In this document: positions 33,943-44,230 of the stretch, one piece after another | Numbering within the stretch: the first letter of the stretch is position 1 | Layout: the number at the start of each line of letters is the position of its first letter | Assembly (NCBI GenBank): GCA_963989245.1 | Contig: OZ022339.1 | Location: 20,973,563-21,037,562, forward strand | Direction: 5' to 3' | DNA: 64,000 bases | Source: Nansenia antarctica | Taxonomy: Eukaryota; Chordata; Actinopteri; Argentiniformes; Microstomatidae | The notes under the pieces: model-generated | Told to the model about the DNA's origin: nothing | Seen by the model: the letters and a program-made list of their open reading frames with translations, nothing else | Database searches by the model: none | Translations under genes and position numbers: made by a program

Positions 33943-34708
33943 ACAGTAACAGTGAGACACAGTAACAGTGAGACACAGTAACAGTGAGACACAGTATCAG
34001 TGAGACACAGTAACAGTGAGACACAGTAACAGTGAGACACAGTAACAGTGAGACACAGTAACAGTGAGACACAGTATCAGTGAGACACAGTAACAGTGAG
34101 ACACAGTAACAGTGAGACACAGTAACAGTGAGACACAGTATCAGTGAGACACAGTAACAGTGAGACACAGTATCAGTGAGACACAGTAACAGTGAGACAC
34201 AGTATCAGTGAGACACAGTAACAGTGAGACACAGTATCAGTGAGACACAGTAACAGTGAGACACAGTAACAGTGAGACACAGTATCAGTGAGACACAGTA
34301 ACAGTGAGACACAGTAACAGTGAGACACAGTAACAGTGAGACACAGTATCAGTGAGACACAGTAACAGTGAGACACAGTAACAGTGAGACACAGTATCAG
34401 TGAGACACAGTAACAGTGAGACACAGTAACAGTGAGACACAGTAACAGTGAGACACAGTATCAGTGAGACACAGTAACAGTGAGACACAGTATCAGTGAG
34501 ACACAGTAACAGTGAGACACAGTAACAGTGAGACACAGTAACAGTGAGACACAGTATCAGTGAGACACAGTATCAGTGAGACACAGTAACAGTGAGACAC
34601 AGTAACAGTGAGACACAGTAACAGTGAGACACAGTAACAGTGAGACACAGTATCAGTGAGACACAGTAACAGTGAGACACAGTATCAGTGAGACACAGTA
34701 TCAGTGTC
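33943..34708. repeat. 16-bp satellite-like array, 48 copies
   Basis: Units are ACAGTAACAGTGAGAC or ACAGTATCAGTGAGAC and differ at a single A/T position. I count 48 units. The array is otherwise nearly free of substitutions, which points to very recent expansion. Confidence 0.96.
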
Positions 34709-35145
34709 CCTGAGTCTAAATGACCAGGAGCTCTTCAAGTCATTCTGCTTGTCTTCTACTCTGCCTGTTTGTTTACTCCAGACCTAGCGTAGGTTAAGTG
34801 GCGCGTCTGGTAAATACACCCTTTAAATCAGGAACAGCAGGGCACCCTCGCATGATCCTGCTGTGCTCAATGGAGAGTGACTGGCAAATGGCATGCTGGA
34901 GAGGGCGAGGGAGGCGCCCCGATGCAATTATCCCAACACGTCAGAGTGACAGGGTCACTGATTGTTCCCAAACACTGGCACTTAGTCATCAAGTAAACAC
35001 AGCCCTTTCTGTTTGTGTAGGACTTTGTCTCTGCATGTTAGAGATACAGATGATACAGATCGACATGTCAGGTCATAGTGATGGAGGGAACGTAAGTGGA
35101 AACTCCATGGGGAAAAATAGTAGTTTTATAAATAAAGTACTTTAC
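34709..35145. other. marchf5 intron 2, nothing recognised
   Basis: Unique-looking sequence between two tandem arrays. Confidence 0.45.
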
Positions 35146-35606
35146 CTGGTACGTATGTAAGTACCTTTACCTGGTACGTATGTAAGTACCTTTACCTGGT
35201 ACGTATGTAAGTACCGTTACCTGGTACGTATGTAAGTACCGTTACCTGGTACGTATGTAAGTACCTTTACCTGGTACGTATGTAAGTACCGTTACCTGGT
35301 ACGTATGTAAGTACCTTTACCTGGTACGTATGTAAGTACCTTTACCTGGTACGTATGTAAGTACCTTTACCTGGTACGTATGTAAGTACCGTTACCTGGT
35401 ACGTATGTAAGTACCGTTACCTGGTACGTATGTAAGTACCTTTACCTGGTACGTATGCAAGTACCTTTACCTGGTACGTATGTAAGTACCTTTACCTGGT
35501 ACGTAATGCAAGTACCTTTACCTGGTACGTATGTAAGTACCTTTACCTGGTACGTATGTAAGTACCTTTACCTGGTACGTATGCAAGTACCTTTACCTGG
35601 TACGCC
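35146..35606 (+). repeat. 25-bp minisatellite with a donor-like core, 18 copies
   Basis: Units read TACGTATGTAAGTACC, then TTTACCTGG or GTTACCTGG. Fifteen of 18 contain GTAAGT, the ideal 5' splice-site core; three have GCAAGT instead. Confidence 0.95.
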
Positions 35607-35611
35607 GTTAA

Positions 35612-35824
35612 ATCACTCTGCATCTAATGAGGGTGTAGTACTAACTGCATCTAATGAGGGTGGAGTACTAACTGCATCTAATGAGGGTGGAGTACTAACT
35701 GCATCTAATGAGGGTGTAGTGTAGTCTAATGAGGGTGTAGTGTACTAATGAGGGTGTAGTGTAGTCTAATGAGGGTGTAGTGTAGTCTAATGAGGGTGTA
35801 GTGTAGTCTAATGAGGGTGTAGTG
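35612..35824. repeat. Minisatellite, about 20-30-bp units
   Basis: Tandem CTAATGAGGGTGTAGTGTAG units preceded by longer ACTGCATCTAATGAGGGTGG units. A single related unit (TCTAATGAGGGTGTAG) recurs at about 39693-39708. Confidence 0.9.
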
Positions 35825-36303
35825 GGCAGTGAAGGCAACCAGGAACCAGTGGGTCATTAACAGTTGCATGTTGTTGTCATCATTTGACATACAGTGGGAT
35901 GCAAAAATTAATCTCCAAGTGATTGAAAGCAAACCTGAACACTAAATGGTACAAAGTTAAACATGACACCTTTCTGCAAATTTTAAAGCAGGGTTTCTTT
36001 TTATTTTCTTAAATGATAAAAAGGAAAAGGGCCCTGTGCAAAAGTTTGGGAACCCTTTTGGATTATTCTTTGTTACCTTTTGAGACGATGATTACTAAGG
36101 CCCAGACCAAGGTGTTTGCAAGCTGTTATAGTTGCCCGAGGAGGAGTTACAAAGTACTAGCTGACAGGGTTCCCAAACTTTTGCACAAGGCCTTTTTCCT
36201 TGTTTTATTATTTTTAAACTGTAAAAAGTTAAAAATAAAAATTAATCTTGCTTTAAAATGTGTTGAAATGTGCCATGTTTAACTTTATACAATTAGAGGT
36301 TAG

Positions 36304-37259
36304 TAGGGGTGTAACGGATCACCTAACTCACAGATCGGATCGTGTCACGTTTTTTGAGTCACGGATCGGATCATTTTTCGGATCAACACAAAAATATTTT
36401 TTATTTTTATAAAAACTGCTTTTTCCTTAAATTCTGTAAAAACACCACTTTTATTATGTGAAAAAAACCAACAACATTCAAGATGTCAACTGGTAATATA
36501 TATATATAACATATTCTACACTCAAACATTACATACAGTATTATACTGAAATACACATTCAACTTAAATTATAGTGCAATATGAGAGAGGGAGGCGCCTG
36601 GTTGCAGCAGTGAATCACTGGGCTCTTTAAAGCAGACGAATAAACATGTTTTATGCCACTTCTAACTAAATAATAAAGTGAACCCTTCCTTTGAACATGG
36701 TATGAAAAAAATGCCTACATTATCAGAAGTTGTCGAGCTACCTTTTTCGTGCCTCCCGTCATAATTGACAGAGAAGCCAAAGTGCTCCCATACATGGGAT
36801 TTAAATGACGAGGGACGCATTTCGAGTTCTTCTCCGCCGAACAACTAGCTCGCCATGATACACTTGGGCCGCGTTCGTAAATTCGCTTTGAGAGTGCCGG
36901 AGCGCACACTGGGTCCGACGTCATAAAGGGACCAAGTAATTTGTTTGGACGAGGCGTTCCTTGAATGCGGATTAGATTCCAGAGCTTACGAACGCAGCCT
37001 TGTTGTTGTGGATTCCCAGATTCACGTGTAGTGAGTAAACAACAGATTCTTTTTTTTTTTGCATTATCAACCTATCATTGCGCTTTAGAGTAAAACAAAG
37101 CACGCAACTGTCGCGTCTATCTTTTCATGGCAACTCTACATTGTGATTTACAAGAGATATTAACTAATATTAAGTAATATTATTACTTGTTTACATTTTG
37201 CAATTGATCCGCGGTACACATGAGTGCCGAACCGTGGAGGGCGATCCGTTACACCCCTA
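36304..37259. mobile_element. Non-autonomous hAT element with 8-bp target duplication
   Basis: The terminal inverted repeats are TAGGGGTGTAACGG on both ends. The 8-bp duplication GAGGTTAG is exact at 36296-36303 and 37260-37267. The sequence resumes the Tc1-derived repeat after removal of the insert, which confirms both boundaries. No transposase is encoded; a 133-bp MITE lies inside. Confidence 0.93.
36867..36999. mobile_element. 133-bp MITE with GGCYGCGTTCGTAA ends
   Basis: The left end GGCCGCGTTCGTAAATTCGC and the right end TTACGAACGCAGCC are inverted repeats. TTG lies on both outer sides (36864-36866 and 37000-37002). A 3-bp duplication suits PIF/Harbinger-type elements. A 64-bp relative lies at 63679-63742. 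Confidence 0.75.
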
Positions 37260-37427
37260 GAGGTTAGGTTTGCTTCTTTTCACTTAGATATTAATTATAA
37301 AGGGCATTTTGACTAGGGGTGCCCACATTTTAGAACCCCATTGTACAATCTGCAATTTCATAATCTGTCTCAAACTGAAAAATAACCTTGCCCTACTTGA
37401 GGACTTTTTCACCAGACCCCGTCACAA

Positions 37428-37684
37428 ATACCCAAGCGCTTGCGTCTCCAAGGGCCTCTTCCACGTGGAGAAAAAGCTCCCACCTGGGATGTTGTGTGTA
37501 CAACCCCAGACAGGTTAATCTCCCCTCAAGGGAAGACAAAGGGAACAGGGTGAGATGAGATGGCTGAAGCCCCAGACCAGGGTACTGACCCTCACCCAGA
37601 TGTCCTCAGAGACAAAGACACAGGGATGGAGAGAGGAACTGATGCCCTTGGCTGTTATGAACAGACATCTAGCTGTAGAGAGAG

Positions 37685-37726
<42 letters not shown>

Positions 37727-37850
37727 GGGGAGATGGTCAGAAAGACAGAGAGATTAAGTGAGGAGAGGAGAGACCTTGTGATGTGGCAGGCACGTGGACC
37801 AGCATGACAGCCTGTTCCTCCCCAGAGAGAAGAACCTTCGCCTGGTAAGC
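37428..37850. repeat. Dispersed duplication, copy A
   Basis: It starts near ACCCAAGCGCTTGC and runs through TCTCCAAGGGCCTCTTCCAC to CCCAGAGAGAAGAACCTT. It is nearly identical to 43190-43607. The main differences are a longer (GA)n tract here and the absence of a ~28-bp segment (CTTACCTTTTGATTTAACCA and on). Confidence 0.93.
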
Positions 37851-38336
37851 AAATGTGAGGTCATGTTCTCACATGAAAGTCTGAATCAGGACCCGGAGCA
37901 AGTGGATGAGTTTGCAACATTGTTGCATAAATTATTTCTCTGATTTGTGTTCTCACAGCCCTTCATGTAAACGAAGTAACATACGCAATCGAAGCAACAG
38001 ACGTGGTAGTTGATTGGTCAGAAAAATTGAAAATTGCCCGTTCGTCCCGCTCTTTTCCTATGGACTGCCTAGAGCAGCGTTCTCACCTAAAGCGAAGCGA
38101 AGCAAAGTGATGGATGCGTCGTTTCTAACTGGAGCGAAACCACCCTTTTCAAGCGGAGCATCCGACGGATTTTTGCTCCGGGAGCGACTTTGAATGCGCC
38201 TTTTCACAGCTCCAAACGACGCAGAGCAAAGCGAACTTTATCCTAAACTCCGATTCCAAGTGAAGCAAATGTTCTAGTGAGAACACCCCCTAAATGTTCT
38301 AGTGAGTACACACCCTAAATGTAAGCCATTAAATCA
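37851..38336. other. marchf5 intron 2, probable element fragment
   Basis: Words such as GCGAAGCGAAGCAAAGTGAT and TTTTGCTCCGGGAGCGACTT suggest a decayed palindromic element, but no clean ends are visible. No exon is recognised. Confidence 0.4.
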
Positions 38337-38344
38337 CTCTGCAT

Positions 38345-39257
38345 TAGGGGTGCAAAGGTTTGGGTGGCCCACGGTTCGGTATGAACCTCGGTTTTTGGGT
38401 CACAGGTTCGGTTTCTGTACGTGTTTTGTGCATAAGGAGAAAATGCTACTATTTATTTACAAACTGTTGCTTTACTTTATTTTGCTTATACTTATGGAAC
38501 TTTGACATTCAGACTCATTCCAGAATATGACTGGTATATTATATAATATAAACAATATAAATATCTATAAACAAAAAACACTTTCAAATGTAAAATAAAT
38601 AAATAAACACTTTCAAATGTAAAAGTGCCTCTTAACATTGACTACTGGTATAGGAGAGGAAGTAATAAAAGTAAAAGTGCACTTTAGCCTTGACAGCTGG
38701 TAGCCCATATACAATCTGGGGGAAAACTAATTCAAAAGTAGCACTTAGCCTATTTTAAATAAACATATCCTTACTTCAGTACAGGCTCTAGTATTCAGGA
38801 TTTTAAGTGTAACATCAATTAGATATCGGCTATCTATTCCAATATTGTGAGGTTCTTCTTTAAAAAGATAAGCTTGTCGACATTCTCTGCAGCAAGGCGA
38901 GAGCGCATATACGACACGCGTTAAGCAATGCTTGCAGACAGTAACGTTTCTGTTCACTGTTTTCGTTCCCTCATCTCTGTATTCAATGTCAAAACCCAAA
39001 TGACCCCCTCACGGCAGATTTGTCGGAATCCAGGGCTTCCTCAAACTTTTGTTCTCATCTCCTCTCAACCACATTCATGTTCTCAACTCCTCTCAACCAT
39101 ATTCATGCTTTCAACTCGGCATGTTCACATAAAAAAATTATCTGACTTTTAATGGAACGCAGCCTAAGCCGAAGATGCCACGATTCACTAGTGCCTATGG
39201 AACCGTGGATGGTGAACCGTACGGTTCAATATAAATCCGTGAACCATTGCATCCCTA
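38345..39257. mobile_element. Non-autonomous hAT element with 8-bp target duplication
   Basis: The ends are TAGGGGTGCAAAGG and, in reverse complement, TAGGGATGCAATGG. The 8-bp duplication CTCTGCAT is exact at 38337-38344 and 39258-39265. Subterminal words GGTTCGGTATGAACCTCGG and CCGTACGGTTCAATA mark a family also present at 51095-52047 (partial) and 57994-63861. No transposase is visible. Confidence 0.92.
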
Positions 39258-39692
39258 CTCTGCATACACTATAATTACTCTTTATTCACTATACTTACTC
39301 TGCATACACTATAATTACTCTTTATTCACTATACTTACTCTGCAAACACTATAATTACTCTTTATTCACTATACTTACTCTGCATACACTATAATTACTC
39401 TGCATACACTATAATTACTCTTTATTCACTATACTTACTCTGCATACACTATAATTACTCTGCATACACTATAATTACTCTGCATACACTATAATTACTC
39501 TGCATACACTATAATTACTCTGCAAACACTATAATTACTCTGCATACACTATAATTACTCTGCATACACTATAATTACTCTGCAAACACTATAATTACTC
39601 TGCATACACTATAATTACTCTGCATGCACTATAATTACTCTGTATGCACTATAATTACTCTGCATGCACTATAATTACTCTGCATACACTAA
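39258..39692. repeat. 20-bp minisatellite, about 21 copies
   Basis: Units of ACTCTGCATACACTATAATT with variants TTTATTCACTATACTT. The array starts at the target duplication of the preceding hAT element and has the same CTCTGCAT word in each unit. Confidence 0.95.
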
Positions 39693-39798
39693 TCTAATGA
39701 GGGTGTAGAGGCCAGTGGAGGCTACCAGAAACCAGTGGGTCATTAACAATTAAAAGTTGTTAATCTTTCATCCTGAATAGTAACCACATAGAGACAAA

Positions 39799-39842
39799 AT
39801 GGTAAATGGACTGTACTTTTATAGCTCCTTATTCCAAAATGT
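39799..39842 (-). repeat. SINE tail fragment
   Basis: GGTAAATGGACTGTACTTTT followed by ATAGCTCCTTATTCCAAA matches only the tail of the SINE family described at 5835. Confidence 0.7.
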
Positions 39843-40565
39843 TTTTCTTTCATTTTTTCGCTGAGTGGGGCAGTCCCACTCATATTTGTGTGGTGGCCTG
39901 GGAAAACCCTTCACATGGTGGCATTTTGACATTTTAATTTTTTTATATTTCCATAAATTAGAAGTTCTCAGCTATTCATAACTGGTTGAATGACTGAGAT
40001 AGCCCTTTATTTTAAAAAGTTATGAGCATTTTAATGTAGCATGTCAAAAAAAGTGAAAGGGGAGAAATCCTCCCCTTTCTCCTCCGGGTCGGGGGAGGAG
40101 CCTATGCAGATCGGCCGGTCTCGTTTGTCTGCTTGTGATGCGGTGAGTCTGCTCGCCTCGTCGGTATGCGAGGGACAGATCCATTTGTGTGTCTTCTAGT
40201 TAAGATTTTATTACTTTATGCTTATTGTGAGCATCAGTAAACTGGCAATAACACAGGTGGAAGTATCGTCTCTCCTTTCGCTCATGTGTGCGTGCGTTGC
40301 TTAACTGAGAATGAGACACGTTCAACGTGATGTTGTTTCGCTAGCAAACTACCCGCCACAAAAACATCAAAATAAGTACTTTCTCTTTTGTTTTCTTAAA
40401 ATGTTTATTCACCATAATGTAGTATGGAGTTCAAAGTACTAGAATACCACATAATATCAAAATCGCCAAAATCGCGATTTCCATCTATATTTGCTCTTTG
40501 CCACGAACGAACGCCAGCGACATCCGACGGGTTTTCCCAGGCCACCACACATTTGTATTTTTTAT
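39843..40565. other. marchf5 intron 2, nothing recognised
   Basis: A/T-rich sequence without recognisable exon or complete element. Confidence 0.4.
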
Positions 40566-40796
40566 TGTCCAAAGCGCTTTACAACGGCCTCTCATTCACC
40601 CATTCACACACACGTTCACACACCGATGGCGGCAAGCTACCATGCAAGGCGCCGGCCGGCCCGCTCATTGGGAGCAATTTGGTGTTCAGTGTCCAGTTGC
40701 CCGAGGACACTTCGACACGTGGCCAGCCCGGGATCGAACCGCCAACCTTGTGATCGTTAGACGGTGGCTCTACCTCCTGAACCACAGCTGCCCCAA
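40566..40796 (-). mobile_element. tRNA-derived SINE, copy 5, tail missing
   Basis: Starts within the tail (CCAAAGCGCTTTACAACGGC) and runs to the head at the right (GGGGCAGCTGTGG on the minus strand; box B GTTCGATCCC). The outermost tail GTAAATGGACTGC is missing. Confidence 0.82.
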
Positions 40797-41025
40797 CGAG
40801 ACGCTACCTGAGAGCAGGAGGGCAGGAGCATGACAGAAGACAGTGACTGCGTTTACATCCACACCATATTCCTGTATTAATCTGAATATGCTCAATATTC
40901 CGATCGGGGAAGTGTGATGTAAACACGTACCGAACCCGATTACGGCCATATTCTGATTCGGCAATATTCCGATTAAGACCCCTGGCATAAGCCTGTTTGA
41001 ATCGGAATATTACAATAACCCGAAT

Positions 41026-42199
41026 CAGGGTTTCCGTTAGAAAAATTTGCCGTCGGACATCGTGTCCGGGAAGAATTCGATTTACCGGACAAACGTGATA
41101 TATTCCGGTCATCATATTAAAATATAATAAAAAATATTTTTTCTTCTTCAAATCTAATATAGCTGTTTGTCGCGGTGATTACTGTTGTGTAGCGGCCTAT
41201 ATATGCCATTTAATGTCTATTTCTCATCCGATACGATTAGATGCGAGCTATATAATAATATAACATGATTTGACGCATGCGCGCTATGCCATGCGTCAAA
41301 TCCAGCGCTGAACGGGTCCAGCGCTGAACGGGCGCCTCACTGGGAACTGAACAGACAGCATCGATCAATGAACGGACTCCACATTACGTTAACTGAAGTT
41401 TGTTAAATTGTTTGGGATTAATGTGAGTTTTCTATTTTCTCTTTCCAGTTTTACCCTTTTTTTTATTTTTATCAATAAAACAACGTCATTTCTATAACCA
41501 GGGGGGTGTTCCATCGACGTCGCTGGAGGAAAGTCTGGGCTTGTTTTGACAAGTCTCGCGAGATCTATCAAGATATGCCTGGATCTTTTTAAGAGTCTCG
41601 CGGGACTTGGCGAAGTAGGCCTAGGTTTTCCTTTGGCGACGTTGATAGAACACCCCCCAGGTCTCGCTGGTTGAGAAGGCATTTCGTTTAGCTGCCTGTC
41701 AAATCATACTTAGGGGATAGCCCTGTAAGCTCATACGGGTCTGTATGTCGTCCTGAAAACCGGCTGTTAGATCATATCGCTGAAGTTTGTCTCCATCTTA
41801 GTGTAAATGTTGTCCGTTTCGTTTGTTATCCTTGTTATTGTGCGATAAAGTTAAGGCTTTCCGCTTCGGGCCACCATTTTCAGCTGGGCACCGGACACAC
41901 ACACACTCGTGCACGCGCGGCACTGCCCGAGAGAGACCCGCCCCCTTTGGTTAGCCTATAGGCTGGCTGGAGGGGGCGGGTCCTTCTCTCTCGGGCAGTG
42001 TGTGTGTTTGGTGCTCAGCTGAGAATGGTGGCCCAAAGCCAATTTGAATACAAAATGTGAACTTTAGCGAATTGTATTCAAATTGTGCTTAGAGGGAATT
42101 ATTTTCACCGGACATTTTGTCCGACGAGTTTTCAAATTGTCGGACTTCGACAAATTTTACCGGACAAAGTCCGGGAATTACCGGTTAACGGAAACCCTG
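41026..42199. mobile_element. hAT-like element with 8-bp target duplication
   Basis: The ends are CAGGGTTTCCGTTAG and, in reverse complement, CAGGGTTTCCGTTAACC. ACCCGAAT is duplicated exactly (41018-41025 and 42200-42207). Both subterminal regions contain GTCCGG/CCGGAC words. No transposase is visible in 1174 bp. A second copy is cut off at 1-78 of this window. Confidence 0.92.
41513..41656. mobile_element. 144-bp MITE inside the hAT element
   Basis: The left end GGGGTGTTCCATCGACGTCG and the right end CGACGTTGATAGAACACCCC are inverted repeats, flanked by CCAGG on both sides. Single decayed ends of the same family occur near 13050 and 21124. Confidence 0.75.
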
Positions 42200-42249
42200 A
42201 CCCGAATATTGACCTTAATGGGAATATGGTGTGCATGTAAACGCAGTCA

Positions 42250-43189
42250 ATGTTGAGTAGGAGGCCCAGCTCTTCTGGTAAACAAGGCCACGTGTATTTT
42301 TAGTGGCCTGGTCGTGCTGTCAGTCACCTCAGTGCTATAGCCAGCAGACTCAGCTACACTAGGGGTACTGGGGGACTGGGATTGGGACACTTGGCTCTCA
42401 GTCTGAAATGAGTCAGGCCAAGTACTGGACTTCACTAATGTGTCACGACAGTCTAAATAAAGTAAGATCAACTGAAAGACAGCCAGAGTACTTCAGATGA
42501 AGGCAACTCTTCCACTGCCTCGAACGACAGTACTCCATGGTTGAAGTACCTGGGCTTGACTGACATTGCCATCATCCTCTATCCACCTAGGGAGCTATTT
42601 TCCTCTGCTTAGCATTTCAGATGGTATTGACTGTGCATGAATCCATATTAGGGATTTGGTACAGCGGCAGACTTTTGAATGTCATTTCTGATTCCGGTAA
42701 TCCCGTGGGTAGACGAGGCATCTTGTGAATCTCAATGTGAATTTCCCCCCTCTTTTGTCCCAGACAGGCCATTCTGTTATATTTTATGCCCATTATGTAA
42801 ATTACTCTGGGCGTCTAGAGTAGCCTAACGCCGGAGCTGTACAAATAACCTTGTCTCTGTCTCTCTCCAGAGGCCCCTGTGTCTGCCGGTTATTTTGGGA
42901 TAAGTCTGTCTGTGTCACTCTGCTTTCGCCTCTGCAGCTGCGAAATCCCGGCGTAATGCTTATCCGGTTAACCGTCAAACAGGGGTGAAAAGGGGGAGAA
43001 AATGAGTGAGAGAGAGACTGAGAGAATGTCCTGTTCAGTCTCCCATCCTCGGTGACCTTCCCTGTTTGTTTGTCTTTGAATACCCTTGTGGTTTAGCCAA
43101 CAGTTACCTCCTGTCAATGTACCTCATCTGGTGAATAATACTGTCCTAGAGAATCATATAGGCCTACATCCCTCCTCTTTTGACATATA
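42250..43189. other. marchf5 intron 2, nothing recognised
   Basis: Unique-looking sequence. An acceptor-like CTCTCTCCAG at 42870 is followed by no MARCHF5-like codons. Confidence 0.45.
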
Positions 43190-43607
43190 CCCAAAGCGCT
43201 TGCCTTACCTTTTGATTTAACCATGTCTGAACGTCTCCAAGGGCCTCTTCCACGTGGAGAAAAAGCTCCCACCTGGGATGTTGTGTGTACAACCCCAGAC
43301 AGGTTAATCTCCCCTCAAGGGAAGACAAAGGGAACAGGGTGAGATGAGATGGCTGAAGCCCCAGACCAGGGTACTGACCCTCACCCAGATGTCCTCAGAG
43401 ACAAAGACACAGGGATGGAGAGAGGAACTGATGCCCTTGGCTGTTATGAACAGACATCTAGCTGTAGAGAGCAAGAGAGAGAGAGAGGAAAGGGGAGATG
43501 GTCAGAAGGACAGAGAGATTAAGTGAGGAGAGGAGAGACCTTGTGATGTGGCAGGCACGTGGACCAGCATGACAGCCTGTTACTCCCCAGAGAGAAGAAC
43601 CTTGGCC
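43190..43607. repeat. Dispersed duplication, copy B
   Basis: Partner of 37428-37850. It carries about 28 bp more near 43212-43240 and a shorter (GA)n tract. Beyond 43607 the two copies diverge abruptly. Confidence 0.93.
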
Positions 43608-44094
43608 TCCCCTGTGTGCACACAGACAGAGGTGTGGGGGGGAGAGAGAGAGAGGAAATTGGCCCACGGCAGGAGGGAGTAGCTCATCAAACAGTGGTGG
43701 AGACTAGAGCTGCCACTACTGCTGACGAAGCACAAAAAAACTCATGTCCCCAAAATAGCTTTGTGCTCGGACAGCAGTTGGCCAATCGGTGCGCTGATGC
43801 TGCCACCTGGATCAGCAGTCTGCCTGGCTGCCTGTGCTCCTGTGCTCCACCCTGCCAGGGAGACTGGGATATGCACTTTGCAGAGTTCTGAAGTCAAACC
43901 ATGACGTCCTTAAGTCAGGATGTTTATTCTGGTGGAATGCTGTTCTTTACCACAGGGTACTGTGCTAGTGATGTCAGTGGCTGAGTGAGTGGGAGTCGGA
44001 TGAGTAGAGGTGAGGATATAGACAGTTCGAATGAGGATATAGACAGACATGATAGAGGAAGAGCATTCACTTAGATGAAGAGAAGGAGGTCTGT
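43608..44094. other. marchf5 intron 2, nothing recognised
   Basis: No exon or element is recognised. Confidence 0.4.
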
Positions 44095-44230
44095 GCCACC
44101 CCCAGGGCTGACCCCCAGGGCTGACCCCCAGGGCTGTCCCCCAGGGCTGTCCCCCCAGGGCTGTCCCCCCAGGGCTGTCCCCCCAGGGCTGTCCCCCAAG
44201 GCTGACCCCCCAGGACTGACCCCCAGGGTC
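44095..44230. repeat. 14-bp minisatellite
   Basis: About nine units of CCCCCAGGGCTGTC or CCCCCAGGGCTGAC. Confidence 0.93.

Larger units (their letters stand above)
35892..37343 (+). mobile_element. Internally deleted Tc1 derivative, interrupted by a hAT MITE
   Basis: The ends follow those of the Tc1 element at 55191-56804: CAGTGGGATGCAAAAATTAA on the left and CTAGGGGTGCCCACATTTTA...CCCCATTG on the right, with TA outside both. The left ~235 bp match the transposase-start side and, after a junction near 36110-36120, the sequence jumps to the transposase-end side. The transposase is therefore gone. A 956-bp hAT-type element sits inside (36304-37259). Similarity to the 55-kb copy continues about 50 bp beyond the right end. 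Confidence 0.85.
40844..42249. mobile_element. MITE with TGACTGCGTTTACAT ends, carrying a nested hAT element
   Basis: The left end TGACTGCGTTTACATCCACA and the right end in reverse complement TGACTGCGTTTACATGCACA are terminal inverted repeats. Both ends are rich in CGGAATATT words. About 180 bp remain on the left and 50 bp on the right of a nested element at 41026-42199. I could not read a target duplication. Confidence 0.8.

Noticed and set aside
42870..42960. Possible marchf5 exon 3 after an acceptor-like CTCTCTCCAG
   Set aside because: The following codons do not resemble the first membrane segment of MARCHF5 in any frame, and no fitting donor was found.
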